DNA of 64,000 bases from Nitrospira japonica (GCA_020723105.1 DYJL01000009.1:62001-126000); one strand, 5' to 3'. Positions 28,362-37,369 are shown, counted from the first letter of the stretch. Notes: generated by a model from the letters alone, not told the origin. Program-made: numbers and translations.

Positions 28362-30203
28362 TTAGGATACTTTTTGCCCGGCAGGCGTTGAACATGGCAG
28401 ATAAGTCCTGAATGTGGTCCCTTTGCCTGGCTCACTGGAGATACTGATATGGCCATTATGCTGCCGTACTATACCGTACACTATGGCAAGGCTCTGTCCC
28501 CTTTCCTTATTTACATCTTCTGCCGTAAAGAACGGTTCAAAGATTTTATCTATTTTTTCCTTATTCATACCAACACCGGAATCTGTTACAGAAATCACGG
28601 CATACATTCCGGGCTCCTCAAAGTCATAGGCCTTTATTTGTTCTGCATCAAACCCAACAGTGCCGGAGCGAATAGTCAGTCTCCCTCCATTTGGCATGGC
28701 ATCACGTGCATTTTCTGCAAGGTTTATCAGTACCTGCTCTATCTGGCTGCTGTCAGCAAAGACCATTAATTCATTCGCCGGGGTTTCTATTGTCAGCTCT
28801 ATGTTCTTATTAAGCAGTCGTCTGAGAACTTTTTCAGCCTTACTGATAATCCTGTTCAGGTTCACTGGTTTCATATCCATCGTTTGTTTCTTGCTGAACT
28901 CAAAAAGATTATTTGTAAGCTGCGCCGCCTTGTTTGCAGCTTTAATTATTTGTTCAATATTAGGCAACAGCGGATCATAGCTGCCTATCTTCATGAAGGT
29001 AAGATGTGCATAACCAATAATCGAAGACAGGAGATTTTTAAAATCATAGGCTATTCCGCCAGCCAGCCGCCCTATCGCCTCCATTTTTTGCGCTTGTAAC
29101 ATCCGGAGTTTTTTCTGTTCTGTGATATTGCAAAAATGCCATACTCTGCCATAGTACTTATCGTCTGTTCCAGTCACAGGCGCAGACTGACAGTTAAAGA
29201 TAGTCCCGTCAATCAACGCAATCTCTTCATAGCTTCTTTCATGATGATTATTATTAAGATATCTCACCCGCTTCAGATACTCATCAGGCGTCATTACTTT
29301 ATCCAGCATGTACTTCAAGGCGCTTTCTTCGGATTTTGTTTTTATTATTTCATCCGGAATTTTCCACATATCAATAAAGCGTTGATTGCAAGAAAGTATT
29401 TCCCCCTTTTCATCCACCACAAGCATGCCTTCGCAGGATGTTTCCTGCTGTGTCATCTGAATAGCCTTTGATAATTGCAGCGCGCCCTCGGTCTCTATAC
29501 GCAACTCTATCATGGTATTGAAGGCCCGGCTTAGTTCCCCGATTTCATCACTGGTGCTGACATTCAGTTTTTGGTACAGGTTTTTGCTGCCTATGCCCCG
29601 GATTACTGATGTAACTTCAGACAACGGTTTTGTAGTGGTTCTGGCAAACAAGAAGGCTATGCTGATTCCTGCTACCAACACCCCGAAAATAAACAGCATC
29701 AGCGTCATCAGAATATCAGAGAGATCCTGTTTAATGGATTTCTCTGTAAGGCCCAGATGCAGGGAGCCCGCATTGCCCTCCATCAGAGGAATCGCAATAT
29801 GCATGATCTCCCCCTGTTCAGTATTCAAATAGTAAATTCTGTTTTGTTTCCCGGATGGGATATGATTTAAATTTTTCAGTTGAACCGGAAATCTTCCTCC
29901 AAATGTATGTGCTATCACGTTCCTGTTCTCATCAAGTATATATATGTACTCTATGTCTTCCACCTGTTTCTTCTGCTCATTAATCATCAACGTAAGTTCA
30001 AAAAATTTCTCTGTCAAGATCGGTGGTACTGCGTAACTCGCTATGTTTTGTGCAATGTAGACTCCCCTTTTCTGGAGTTTATCGAGGAGTTTGGGCTGAA
30101 CTGAGGCAATTATAAAAAGAGTAATCGCCAGTCCCGTGAGAAAGACTATCCCGACAGTACCACAGAGAATTTTTACCTTCAGAGTTATATTCTTATGCCA
30201 CAC
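28362..30203 (-). CDS. Degenerate PAS sensor histidine kinase lacking the phospho-accepting histidine
   Basis: This 613-aa membrane kinase has TM1 (about 10-30), an extracytoplasmic domain (30-165), TM2 (165-188), HAMP (190-240), PAS (250-365), an H-box region and an HATPase (490-605). The H-box reads LAGGIAYDFKNLL, where relatives have AHDFNN: the phospho-acceptor His is Tyr (codon TAT). The G2 box usually GTGLGL reads RGQSLA, whereas the N box NLAENARDAMPNGG and DSGVGM are kept. It is probably unable to autophosphorylate. It shares its boundary base with the PhnD-like gene. With the frameshifted receiver upstream this looks like a decaying three-gene sensor system. Confidence 0.85.
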   Translation of the reverse strand: MWHKNITLKVKILCGTVGIVFLTGLAITLFIIASVQPKLLDKLQKRGVYIAQNIASYAVPPILTEKFFELTLMINEQKKQVEDIEYIYILDENRNVIAHTFGGRFPVQLKNLNHIPSGKQNRIYYLNTEQGEIMHIAIPLMEGNAGSLHLGLTEKSIKQDLSDILMTLMLFIFGVLVAGISIAFLFARTTTKPLSEVTSVIRGIGSKNLYQKLNVSTSDEIGELSRAFNTMIELRIETEGALQLSKAIQMTQQETSCEGMLVVDEKGEILSCNQRFIDMWKIPDEIIKTKSEESALKYMLDKVMTPDEYLKRVRYLNNNHHERSYEEIALIDGTIFNCQSAPVTGTDDKYYGRVWHFCNITEQKKLRMLQAQKMEAIGRLAGGIAYDFKNLLSSIIGYAHLTFMKIGSYDPLLPNIEQIIKAANKAAQLTNNLFEFSKKQTMDMKPVNLNRIISKAEKVLRRLLNKNIELTIETPANELMVFADSSQIEQVLINLAENARDAMPNGGRLTIRSGTVGFDAEQIKAYDFEEPGMYAVISVTDSGVGMNKEKIDKIFEPFFTAEDVNKERGQSLAIVYGIVRQHNGHISISSEPGKGTTFRTYLPCSTPAGQKVS

Positions 30204-31144
30204 TATTTTCTTGTTCCTCTTTTATTTTGTGCTTCAACCCAGGCCTTCATTTCACGAATGGAATCATAGGCGCTGTCATCAATCGTAACGAATTTATCTA
30301 TCATCATGTTACTGAGAATTTTTTTCCCTTTTTCATCCTGATGAGCCGTAAGCAATATGTTCTGAATCTGCTTCTTTATCTCAGGATCCAACCCACGCCG
30401 CACCACAACAGGAGGAATTCCGTAAGGAGGAGATTTCATGATAACTCTGGTCCGTGCTGTCAGGCCTGGATTCATACGATTCAGATATTCCCATATAAGA
30501 CTGTCCACAGCAGCTCCATCAACGATATGCTGAACGACAGCCTGAATGGCTTTATCATGAGAATGGGCATAGATGTAGTTTCGGAAAAATGAATCTGGCG
30601 TCTCATTCATCTTTGACAGTATATATTTAGGTACTAATGTTCCAGAATTTGACATCGGATCGGTAAAGGCAAAGGTTTTTCCGCGGAGTTCCTTAAAATT
30701 TCTTATTGGGCTATCCTTTGCGACAATAATATATGAATAATAGACCGCCTCGCCATAGGCCTGAGGCGCTGCAATAAGCTCCAAGTCAAAATCCTTATGC
30801 CCATCCACATAAGGGCCGCTGCATATAAAAGCTACATCAACATCACCGGCTTTCAGAAGATTATAGATATCTTCATAACTCTCCCTGTCAACAAAATCAA
30901 CATGACGGGCCGTCTTTTTCTCAATATAGTCCAGCAGGTTTTTATAGTAGATGAAACCTTCCTTGGGGGTAATCATGCCGCCAACTGCTATACGCATTGA
31001 ATCACTGTAGGTTAGTTTGGTTTTTCCTTCCAATTTTTCTTTATTCTCAAGGCTGATCGTTATTGACTTCTCATCCCTTTCACACCCACCGGTTATGATA
31101 AGTCCAAAAGCAATCAGTATACAGAAAATTATTCTCTTCAGCAT
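30203..31144 (-). CDS. PhnD-like periplasmic oxyanion-binding lipoprotein
   Basis: This 313-aa lipoprotein has signal peptide and lipobox IITGGC (Cys about 20). Its periplasmic-binding fold is of the phosphate/phosphite/phosphonate family (PhnD/PtxB type): RIAVGGMITPKEGFIYYKNLLDYIE, DVAFICSGPYVDG, FAFTDPMSNSGTLVPKYIL. No ABC permease or ATPase adjoins it. It precedes a sensor kinase, so a ligand-sensing partner role is likely, as known for AioX-type proteins of arsenite sensing. That parallel is inference. GGGAGGA supplies a good ribosome site. Confidence 0.85.
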   Translation of the reverse strand: MLKRIIFCILIAFGLIITGGCERDEKSITISLENKEKLEGKTKLTYSDSMRIAVGGMITPKEGFIYYKNLLDYIEKKTARHVDFVDRESYEDIYNLLKAGDVDVAFICSGPYVDGHKDFDLELIAAPQAYGEAVYYSYIIVAKDSPIRNFKELRGKTFAFTDPMSNSGTLVPKYILSKMNETPDSFFRNYIYAHSHDKAIQAVVQHIVDGAAVDSLIWEYLNRMNPGLTARTRVIMKSPPYGIPPVVVRRGLDPEIKKQIQNILLTAHQDEKGKKILSNMMIDKFVTIDDSAYDSIREMKAWVEAQNKRGTRK

Positions 31145-31145
31145 A

Positions 31146-31600
31146 TTAAATTTCCTCCCGACAATTTATTAATCCGTTTCTCTGTAAAATTATAAAGCTT
31201 TTCTGAAACTTATACAATTTACCCCTGCCAATACTTTCCTTTATCTTAGTTAAAATGTCCTTAGGCTGAACAGGTTTCAGTAAAACAGGCACATCCTCTT
31301 TTGGCAGCATGCTTCTGTCTATCATATCTGACGGATAGCCGCTCATAAAAATAAACTTGCGCCGGGATTTATTTTCCTTATTTCGTGATAGACAGCTATG
31401 CCTTTTTTCTTTGGCATATTCATATCGAGGAGACAAAGACATACAGCTTCATGATTTTCCATAAATTTCCTTACCGCATCCTCGCCGTCTTCAGAGATAA
31501 TAACATGGTATCCGGCTCCATGCAACACAATTTCCATAAGCTTTCGCAAAGTTGCGTCATCATCTGCGACTCTGTTTTTACAACAGTAACATTTTTTCAA
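31146..31600 (-). pseudogene. Frameshifted response-regulator receiver domain
   Basis: Two overlapping ORFs in different frames each encode half of a CheY-like receiver. The first (from 31600) gives VADDDATLRKLMEIVLHGAGYHVI, the phospho-acceptor region LLDMNMPKK and YHEIRKINPGA. The second gives KFIFMSGYPSDMID and the Lys motif VLLKPVQPKDIL. One missing A near 31355-31361 (GGCGCAAGTTT) explains the switch. The first beta strand is also damaged. There is no output domain. It heads the PhnD-like/kinase operon. Confidence 0.8.
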
Positions 31601-31681
31601 GAAGCTTTCCTGACCCTGTCTATTCCTTGTGCTCTCTGTTCCGGAAGACAGAGAGTAGGGTATAGCATATAGGGGATAGGG

Positions 31682-31770
31682 AGTAGATAAGAAATAAAAA
31701 ACGGTTTAAGCAGTTTAAACCGATTCTTTAGAAGGATGTCGTTTATAGAAATTCTGAAACAGGCTGACAT
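31682..31770 (+). repeat. 9-bp-unit dispersed repeat, copy 4 (2 units plus conserved tail)
   Basis: GTAGATAAGAAATAAAAAACGGTTTAAGC AGTTTAAAC CG is followed by TCTTTAGAAGG and the tail TATAGAAATTCTGAAACAGGCT (31744-31765). The tail is identical to the one behind copy 3. Confidence 0.75.
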
Positions 31771-31817
31771 CCCCTGTGACAGGACCTTTCTTTTTTTACT
31801 GCACAGGGGATGACAAG

Positions 31818-31976
31818 TTAGTTTTCACAACAAAGACGCCTCATGCTCTTCTTTCCAGTGGGCGAAACCGCCATCACAACTTCTACCTTGTTTCCACAAA
31901 GACTGCAGAGTTTTGCTGAATTCCTGGACTCGGACCTTGCAGCAACATCGGTCTTTGACTTGGCTTTTCCTGACAT
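31818..31976 (-). CDS. Small Cys-rich (zinc-ribbon-like) protein
   Basis: I choose the ATG at 31976, giving 52 aa, because AAGGAGGAAAG lies just upstream of it. The longer ORF in the track has no such site. The protein is basic and Ser/Lys-rich at first, then LCSLCGNKVEVVMAVS and LCCEN, four to five cysteines consistent with a small zinc ribbon. Function is unknown. It may be a nucleic-acid-binding or assembly factor, but nothing in the sequence decides this. Confidence 0.6.
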   Translation of the reverse strand: MSGKAKSKTDVAARSESRNSAKLCSLCGNKVEVVMAVSPTGKKSMRRLCCEN

Positions 31977-32221
31977 AATACTTTCCTCCTTTCCGTACGG
32001 CAAACAAACCGCAAAATTCCCCTTTCTTTTTTCATGCACACAGCTTCCACTTCAAATGAATCCTTTTCAGGGATTTGATAATGCAAGGACTGCGAGGCAA
32101 TATAAATCCGAGGACGATTTATTCTATCTAAAGTTAAAAAAGTTTGTCAATTACACCGTAATTTCGTGGACCTTATATTTTTGCTTCATGCAGTTAAATG
32201 ATGTTAGAATACGCAAGTTAT

Positions 32222-33574
32222 ATGAAACCAAAGATTTTGATAGTTGACGACGAGCCTGATATTTGTAAGGCCCTGGAATTCATCCTGAAAAATGATGGCT
32301 ATACCGTAACCTCTGAGAACAGTGGTGAAGCTGCTGTGGAAAGGATAAAGCGGGAGTCTTTTGATGTAATACTGACAGACCTCAAGATGGGCAGTGTTGA
32401 TGGTATGACAGTCCTGGAAAAGACCAAGGAGATAAGCCCTGATACTGCTGTTATTTTGATGACCGCTTTTGCCTCTATTGAGTCCGCCGTGGAGGCCATG
32501 AGAAGGGGCGCCACTGACTATATTGTTAAGCCTTTCCTTAATGAAGAAATAAAACTTACCATAAAAAAACTCATCGAACAAAAGAAACTGATAACAGAGA
32601 ATATAGCCCTCAAACAGCAGATAAGCCAGCGCATGATCTACAAAGAATTCGTTGCGAATTCTGAAGGTATGCTTAACATCCTGGAGACTCTTGAAAAAGT
32701 AATTCCCACAAAAAGCAATATCCTCTTATTAGGCGAAAGCGGAACCGGAAAAGGCCTTATTGCAGAACTTATTCACGGTAACAGCCAGAGGCGTGACAAA
32801 CCCTTTATCTCAATAAATTGTTCCGCCATACCCGAGGGGCTTCTTGAGTCAGAGCTTTTTGGCTATAAGAAGGGCGCATTTACAGGGGCTGTATCTGATA
32901 AATTAGGGCTGATACCTCTTGCTCATCAGGGGACCCTATTCCTGGATGAGATAGGCGATATGCCTTCCGCTCTTCAGGTAAAGCTTCTTAAGGTGTTAGA
33001 GACTGGTGAGATCCTTCCTCTCGGTGACACCAAACCCAGGATAGTGGATGTAAGAATTATCTCTGCAACCAATGCAAATATAGAGAGCAAGATTAAAGAG
33101 GGGAGGTTACGGGAAGACCTTTACTGGCGCCTGAATGTAATAGAAATCAAAATACCTTCTTTAAGAGAGAGAAAAGATGATATTGAACTGATCTCAAAAT
33201 ATTTTATTAATAAATTCTCAAAAGAACACAATAAAGATATTAAGGGCGCAGACAAAGAAGTTCTATTCCTGTTTTTAAGATATTCCTGGCCCGGCAATGT
33301 GCGGGAGCTCGGAAATGTTATAGAAAGGGCTGTTGTTCTTGCACAGGGGCCTTATATAACTATTCAGGATATTCCTGATAAATTTAAATTGAACCAGAAA
33401 GAGGCCTCAGAAGCCTCCTCTACCCTCAAAGAGTACATTAGTGATTATGAAAAAAACCTGCTTTTAAAGATGTTTGAGACGCATAAAAAAAACAAGGAAG
33501 AAACCGCAAAGGCCCTGGGTATTGACCTCGCAACACTTTACAGAAAATTTAACAAATATGGAATTGATGAATGA
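32222..33574 (+). CDS. NtrC-family sigma-54-dependent response regulator
   Basis: This activator has three domains: receiver (2-118; DDE at 9-11, phospho-acceptor in VILTDLKMG, Lys in YIVKPF); a sigma-54 AAA+ domain (about 140-365; Walker A GESGTGKG, GAFTGA loop, LFLDEIGD, and an arginine finger region); and a Fis-type HTH (410-450; KEETAKALGIDLATLYRKF). I start at MKPKILIVDD (32222) rather than 32198, because the receiver strand begins there. No kinase is adjacent. The divergent cytochrome operon has a -24/-12 promoter and an upstream inverted repeat, so it is the best candidate target. Confidence 0.93.
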   Translation: MKPKILIVDDEPDICKALEFILKNDGYTVTSENSGEAAVERIKRESFDVILTDLKMGSVDGMTVLEKTKEISPDTAVILMTAFASIESAVEAMRRGATDYIVKPFLNEEIKLTIKKLIEQKKLITENIALKQQISQRMIYKEFVANSEGMLNILETLEKVIPTKSNILLLGESGTGKGLIAELIHGNSQRRDKPFISINCSAIPEGLLESELFGYKKGAFTGAVSDKLGLIPLAHQGTLFLDEIGDMPSALQVKLLKVLETGEILPLGDTKPRIVDVRIISATNANIESKIKEGRLREDLYWRLNVIEIKIPSLRERKDDIELISKYFINKFSKEHNKDIKGADKEVLFLFLRYSWPGNVRELGNVIERAVVLAQGPYITIQDIPDKFKLNQKEASEASSTLKEYISDYEKNLLLKMFETHKKNKEETAKALGIDLATLYRKFNKYGIDE

Positions 33575-33909
33575 AGAGGCCTTTCCATACAGGCGCTGTC
33601 TTTGGTGGAGGGTTAGGCCTTGTAATTGCTTTAAGTATGGATATCCTGCTGGGACAGGGCATAGGATCTGGATGGTGCGAGGCCGTAGCCCACGACCTGA
33701 ATCTGCTGTTTAAAACCAATTTCCCCAATTATCATATTGTCGTAATAATCGGCGTAATTGCTTCTATAGGCTTAATTGGTATTTTTGGCGCTGTCATCGG
33801 AGGGCTATCGGTTGTATTGATAGACCGTTTTTTTAATAAACTCATAGAAAAAGGAAGCAGCAAGGAACAAGAGACAAGTAGCAAGTTGCAAAGGACAAGG
33901 GGCGAATAG
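33571..33909 (+). CDS. Small two-TM glycine-rich membrane protein of unknown function
   Basis: This 112-aa protein overlaps the end of the NtrC-type regulator by ATGA and is therefore translationally coupled to it. Two hydrophobic segments (about 8-30 and 55-85) surround a short loop. The last ~15 residues (KEQETSSKLQRTRGE) are encoded by the start of the adjacent AAGGAACAAGAGACAAG repeat, so the repeat has extended or replaced the native C-terminus. The family is not recognised; association with the regulator hints at a membrane partner in sensing. Confidence 0.65.
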   Translation: MKRPFHTGAVFGGGLGLVIALSMDILLGQGIGSGWCEAVAHDLNLLFKTNFPNYHIVVIIGVIASIGLIGIFGAVIGGLSVVLIDRFFNKLIEKGSSKEQETSSKLQRTRGE

Positions 33910-33985
33910 CAAGGTGCAAGGGACAAGAGACAAGCCCTGCAGCCTGTTTACTTGCCACTTACCCCTTGCACCTGTCTTACCCCTG
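33850..33985. repeat. Word-built hairpin repeat (GACAAG words)
   Basis: Quasi-tandem words such as AAGGAACAAGAGACAAG, AAGTTGCAAAGGACAAGGGGC and AAGGTGCAAGGGACAAG are answered by CTTGCCACTTACCCCTTGCACCTGTCTTACCCC. This gives an imperfect long hairpin between two convergent genes, probably also acting as terminator. Confidence 0.6.
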
Positions 33986-34840
33986 ATGGCACTTCCCGCA
34001 ATCCATCACGTTTGACGCTGTGTTTCCATTGTGACAGGCTCCGCAGAATTTGCCGTTATACATAGCGTCCATCTTCATCCTGCTTCCGCCTTTTCTCATA
34101 ACAAAAAGTTTTTTGTGGCATTCATCACATTTAAATGCAGGGCTATGAACATTATGACTGAACTTAACTGCTCCAATACCTTTATTTCTGTAAGTCAGGT
34201 CCGCACTTGGCGCAGGAGTCTTTTCATGACACTTATTACAATCGTAAGATGAGAATGCTTTTTTACCGTTATGGCAGGCACCGCAGGATTCGCCATTATA
34301 TATTTCATCCATTGTTACCTTTGTACTGCCTTTGCTCATAGAAAACATTCCTGCTGAATGACAAACACCGCATGTGTTTGATGTTGTATGTTTCTCATGA
34401 GCAAATCTTACAGATGAATTCCCCTTCCCCATAGTTATGAAACCCTCCGGCGCTGATATAACAGATTTGCCAGATTTTGTTTTCTGGGCAACCTTATATC
34501 CCTTTACCCCTGTATGACAACGTGCGCACTGGGTGTTTGAGGCAAAGGCCATCTGTCCATTATGACATGCACCGCAATATTTGCCCTTATAAAGAGAGTC
34601 CATATTAAAATCGCTCTTTTGCTGAGCCTTTAATGCAACTGCGTCAAAAAGACTGTTATGACACATCTCACATGACAGGCCCCTGTCTTCTGCATGAAGC
34701 TTGTGGCTGAAGATGACTGACTTTACAGGCTTGCTATAAATAATATCACCACCATGCGAAGCGTCAGCAAATACCGCCTCATCAAAAAAAACTAGCATTG
34801 AAATCATTAGTAATATGCCAAGAACTATTTTCTTTTTCAT
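33977..34840 (-). CDS. Nine-haem periplasmic cytochrome c built of three c7-type repeats
   Basis: This 287-aa exported protein (signal peptide 1-25) has nine CXXCH motifs: CEMCH, CGACH, CARCH, CGVCH, CGACH, CNKCH, CDECH, CGACH, CGKCH. They fall in three tandem units of ~80-90 aa with the same plan: F(S/A)H..H, CXXCH, MD..Y.G..CGACHNG, CXXCH. Each unit resembles a three-haem cytochrome c7 domain with distal histidines ahead of it. As the last gene after NrfD and the FeS protein it is the likely periplasmic electron acceptor or donor of that quinone-linked module. Confidence 0.9.
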   Translation of the reverse strand: MKKKIVLGILLMISMLVFFDEAVFADASHGGDIIYSKPVKSVIFSHKLHAEDRGLSCEMCHNSLFDAVALKAQQKSDFNMDSLYKGKYCGACHNGQMAFASNTQCARCHTGVKGYKVAQKTKSGKSVISAPEGFITMGKGNSSVRFAHEKHTTSNTCGVCHSAGMFSMSKGSTKVTMDEIYNGESCGACHNGKKAFSSYDCNKCHEKTPAPSADLTYRNKGIGAVKFSHNVHSPAFKCDECHKKLFVMRKGGSRMKMDAMYNGKFCGACHNGNTASNVMDCGKCHQG

Positions 34841-34852
34841 GATCCGCTCTCC

Positions 34853-35608
34853 TCATCCTTTCATATAAAATACATTTGGTTTTGCGCCAACCTCGGGCCG
34901 AAGTACCCATACAGGCTTTTCAATCTGGTGCACGAGCTTGTAAACTTCACTGTCCGGGTTTGAAAGATCGCCAAAGTTGCGCGCGCCTGTCGGACATGCA
35001 GCCGTACAGGCAGTAAGCTTCTCTCCCTTTGAGAGACGGGTATCAATGCAAAAGTTGCATTTATCAATGGAATGTTTTTCTTCATTGAAATATCTTGCAT
35101 TGTAGGGACAGGCCATTACGCAGACCTTGCAGCCAATACATTTATCATAATTCATCATAACGATTCCATGCTGCTTGTCTTTATAAGTCGCCTTTACAGG
35201 GCAGGCCCTTACACAAGGAGGATTATTGCACTGGTTGCACAGTACAGGGATGAACTCCCTCTTTTGCCCTATGGCATCAGGGACATCACGTTGCAGTATT
35301 GCTGTGCGATAGCCGTATTCAGGGACATCGTTTGTAATAATACAAGCCTCCAGGCACCTCTCGCAGTCAATGCACAGGTTCTGCCTGATTACCATACTAT
35401 AATGAGGCTTATAAGGATATTTCTCAGCCACTTCCTCTGTGGATGCAAATACCTTGTTAATATTTGAGATAGCTGACAGAATTGTTCCTCCGGCAAAGAC
35501 GCCTGTTATTACAAGTCCAATTCTGAGAAACTCTCTGCGCTCAATTATCGAGAGAGAGTTTGATTTTTCTTCTTTTAAATCATCAGGATTAAATTTGCCG
35601 TGTTTCAC
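34853..35608 (-). CDS. Tat-exported four-cluster ferredoxin subunit (NrfC/HybA/DsrO-like)
   Basis: This 251-aa protein has a twin-arginine-like leader IERREFLRIGLVITGV followed by a hydrophobic stretch, so it faces the periplasm. Four [4Fe-4S] motifs are present: CIDCERCLEAC, CNQCNNPPCVRACP, CIGCKVCVMACP and CNFCIDTR...CTAACP. It should wire electrons between the NrfD membrane subunit and the nine-haem cytochrome. The gene lies 12 bases upstream of the cytochrome gene and 72 bases after NrfD. Confidence 0.92.
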   Translation of the reverse strand: MKHGKFNPDDLKEEKSNSLSIIERREFLRIGLVITGVFAGGTILSAISNINKVFASTEEVAEKYPYKPHYSMVIRQNLCIDCERCLEACIITNDVPEYGYRTAILQRDVPDAIGQKREFIPVLCNQCNNPPCVRACPVKATYKDKQHGIVMMNYDKCIGCKVCVMACPYNARYFNEEKHSIDKCNFCIDTRLSKGEKLTACTAACPTGARNFGDLSNPDSEVYKLVHQIEKPVWVLRPEVGAKPNVFYMKG

Positions 35609-35680
35609 TTTCTTACCTCCATGTTTTATTCAGAAACTTGATCTTTCCCTACCCGCTACCCGCTATACGCTGCACGCTAA

Positions 35681-36931
35681 TCAGTGTATCTCGCTCTTAT
35701 GCCCTTTAAAAACTCTCTCTCCAAGAAGAAAACTTGTTGCTACAACACCCATACCCCCAAGTACAACCATAATTTCATAAAAGGAAGGAGTGTACTTATG
35801 TAATGAAGAATATTCATTAACTCCGAGATCATGATACAAAGGCACAATCTGCCCTACTACAACGAGGTCATATCTCATAATAAAGATTCCTATTATCATA
35901 AGGAGCGAAGCCGTAAACATCATGTTGATATTCTTTCCCTTTGAACGCAGCAGCAAGATGAACGGTATTACCATGCCTATCAATACCTCAAAGAGCCAGA
36001 AGTTAAGCGAATAAGGCCCCGCAAGCATGGCCTTGATGGCTTCAACTTTTCCAGAAGCTGCAACAAGACCGGTAATTATCTTCCATGTTGCAAAAAACAT
36101 AATTACTGTCAGCAAAAGGGTGCACAATTTCCCAACGGCTTCCAGGGAGCGCTCCATTGGTTTATCCATCATTTCATTATTAACCTTATATCCGAGATAT
36201 GTGAAAAATATGATCGCCGCGCATCCCGAGGCCATTGCCGAGGCAATAAAATAAATCGGCATATAAGGGCCATACCAATACTCTCTGCCGTGAAGCATGC
36301 CAAAGATAGCACCCAGATTGCTGTGTGCTGCAATTCCGGAGATCAATCCTAACAGCCCTGAATACATTGCATATTTATGACTGCCTATCAGCAGGAATAT
36401 AAACTCAACAATCATAAAAAACATGTACGCTCCATAAAGCGTGCCCATCCACCAGATATTCGAGGTAAGATTCGGCGAGATTGCATTATAGATAGCCATT
36501 CTGAAAGGGTTTTCTATATCAAGAAAGATGACTGTAAAGCCTGCCATTATTGTAACTACTGCGAGGAAGACGGTTCGTTTGGCAATCGGCATGAAATCTT
36601 TAATGCCAAACACATGACCTATAGATGATACTATGCAAAGCCCTGTGGAAGTTACCACAAAAAATATATAGGTCGAGATTAATATCCCCCACGCCACCTC
36701 ACGGGTCACTCCGTAGGCATGGCGATATCCCATGTTAATTGCATTTGCACTTGACATCGCAGATATAAAGACCATGATTCCGCTTATTATAAGAAGCACA
36801 TAAAATGATTTGCTTCCAGACAGGAATTCCATGAGATTTGAATACCATGTTGTTGCTACAGAAGAATCAAATGAACGTGTAACATCTTTAACTATTTCCG
36901 ATACCTTTACAGGTTTGACATCCTCAGGCAT
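35681..36931 (-). CDS. NrfD/PsrC-family quinone-reactive membrane subunit
   Basis: This 416-aa integral protein has about ten hydrophobic helices and shows the NrfD-family plan (EFLSGSKSFYVLLIISGIMV, IENPFRMAIYNAISPNLTSNIWWMG). It would oxidise or reduce menaquinol and pass electrons to the FeS subunit. There is no molybdoenzyme in this operon, so the NrfD-FeS-cytochrome set resembles the quinol:cytochrome modules of DsrOPJ, Qrc or Nrf complexes rather than a complete reductase. Confidence 0.92.
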   Translation of the reverse strand: MPEDVKPVKVSEIVKDVTRSFDSSVATTWYSNLMEFLSGSKSFYVLLIISGIMVFISAMSSANAINMGYRHAYGVTREVAWGILISTYIFFVVTSTGLCIVSSIGHVFGIKDFMPIAKRTVFLAVVTIMAGFTVIFLDIENPFRMAIYNAISPNLTSNIWWMGTLYGAYMFFMIVEFIFLLIGSHKYAMYSGLLGLISGIAAHSNLGAIFGMLHGREYWYGPYMPIYFIASAMASGCAAIIFFTYLGYKVNNEMMDKPMERSLEAVGKLCTLLLTVIMFFATWKIITGLVAASGKVEAIKAMLAGPYSLNFWLFEVLIGMVIPFILLLRSKGKNINMMFTASLLMIIGIFIMRYDLVVVGQIVPLYHDLGVNEYSSLHKYTPSFYEIMVVLGGMGVVATSFLLGERVFKGHKSEIH

Positions 36932-36959
36932 TTTCTGTTTTCCTCCTTTTCAAAATAAT

Positions 36960-37022
36960 TATGATGCAGGGCATAGGTAGGGTTTCTTACTATACCCTGC
37001 ATCCTTACCACCCTGCACCCTT
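36960..37022. repeat. Word-built hairpin repeat (GCAGGG words)
   Basis: GATGCAGGGCATAGGTAGGG is answered by TATACCCTGCATCCTTACCACCCTGCACCC, an imperfect hairpin between the small membrane protein gene and nrfD-like gene. Confidence 0.5.
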
Positions 37023-37026
37023 TTTT

Positions 37027-37350
37027 TCAGTGTCTTGCTGGTGCTTCTGCTGGTACCTCGTGCCTGGCCCTGATAGCGTCAACTGCGCTGCCTGCGGCCC
37101 ATCCCACTATTCCTGTTCCGAGTACGAAGGTTATTGCTGCCACTACTACCCCTATTATCATGGAAGCAGCCACAATCAATCTTGGTAAAAGTGCTGCCTG
37201 AACTGGTGAACCTAAAAGACTGCCAGCTATCTTAAGACCGATTACTCCTCCAATCATAGAGCCCGGGAATAAGCCAACCAGAGCAAACAGTAAGAGTCCC
37301 ATCCCTGTTCCTACATATAAACCTTTTTTTGCCATTTCTTTTGTTGTCAT
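37027..37350 (-). CDS. Small glycine-rich membrane protein, paralogue 2
   Basis: This 107-aa protein has an N-terminal KKGLYVGTGMGLLLFALVGLFPGS helix, a middle glycine-rich stretch and a second helix pair (about 55-90). It is clearly a paralogue of the protein at 37830-38159; the first 95 residues align without gaps of note. It lies between the sigma-54-type promoter and the NrfD gene in the same operon. Possible roles are assembly or stabilisation of the membrane complex. The family is not recognised. Confidence 0.75.
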   Translation of the reverse strand: MTTKEMAKKGLYVGTGMGLLLFALVGLFPGSMIGGVIGLKIAGSLLGSPVQAALLPRLIVAASMIIGVVVAAITFVLGTGIVGWAAGSAVDAIRARHEVPAEAPARH

Positions 37351-37369
37351 TTTTGTATCCTCCTTTTTT

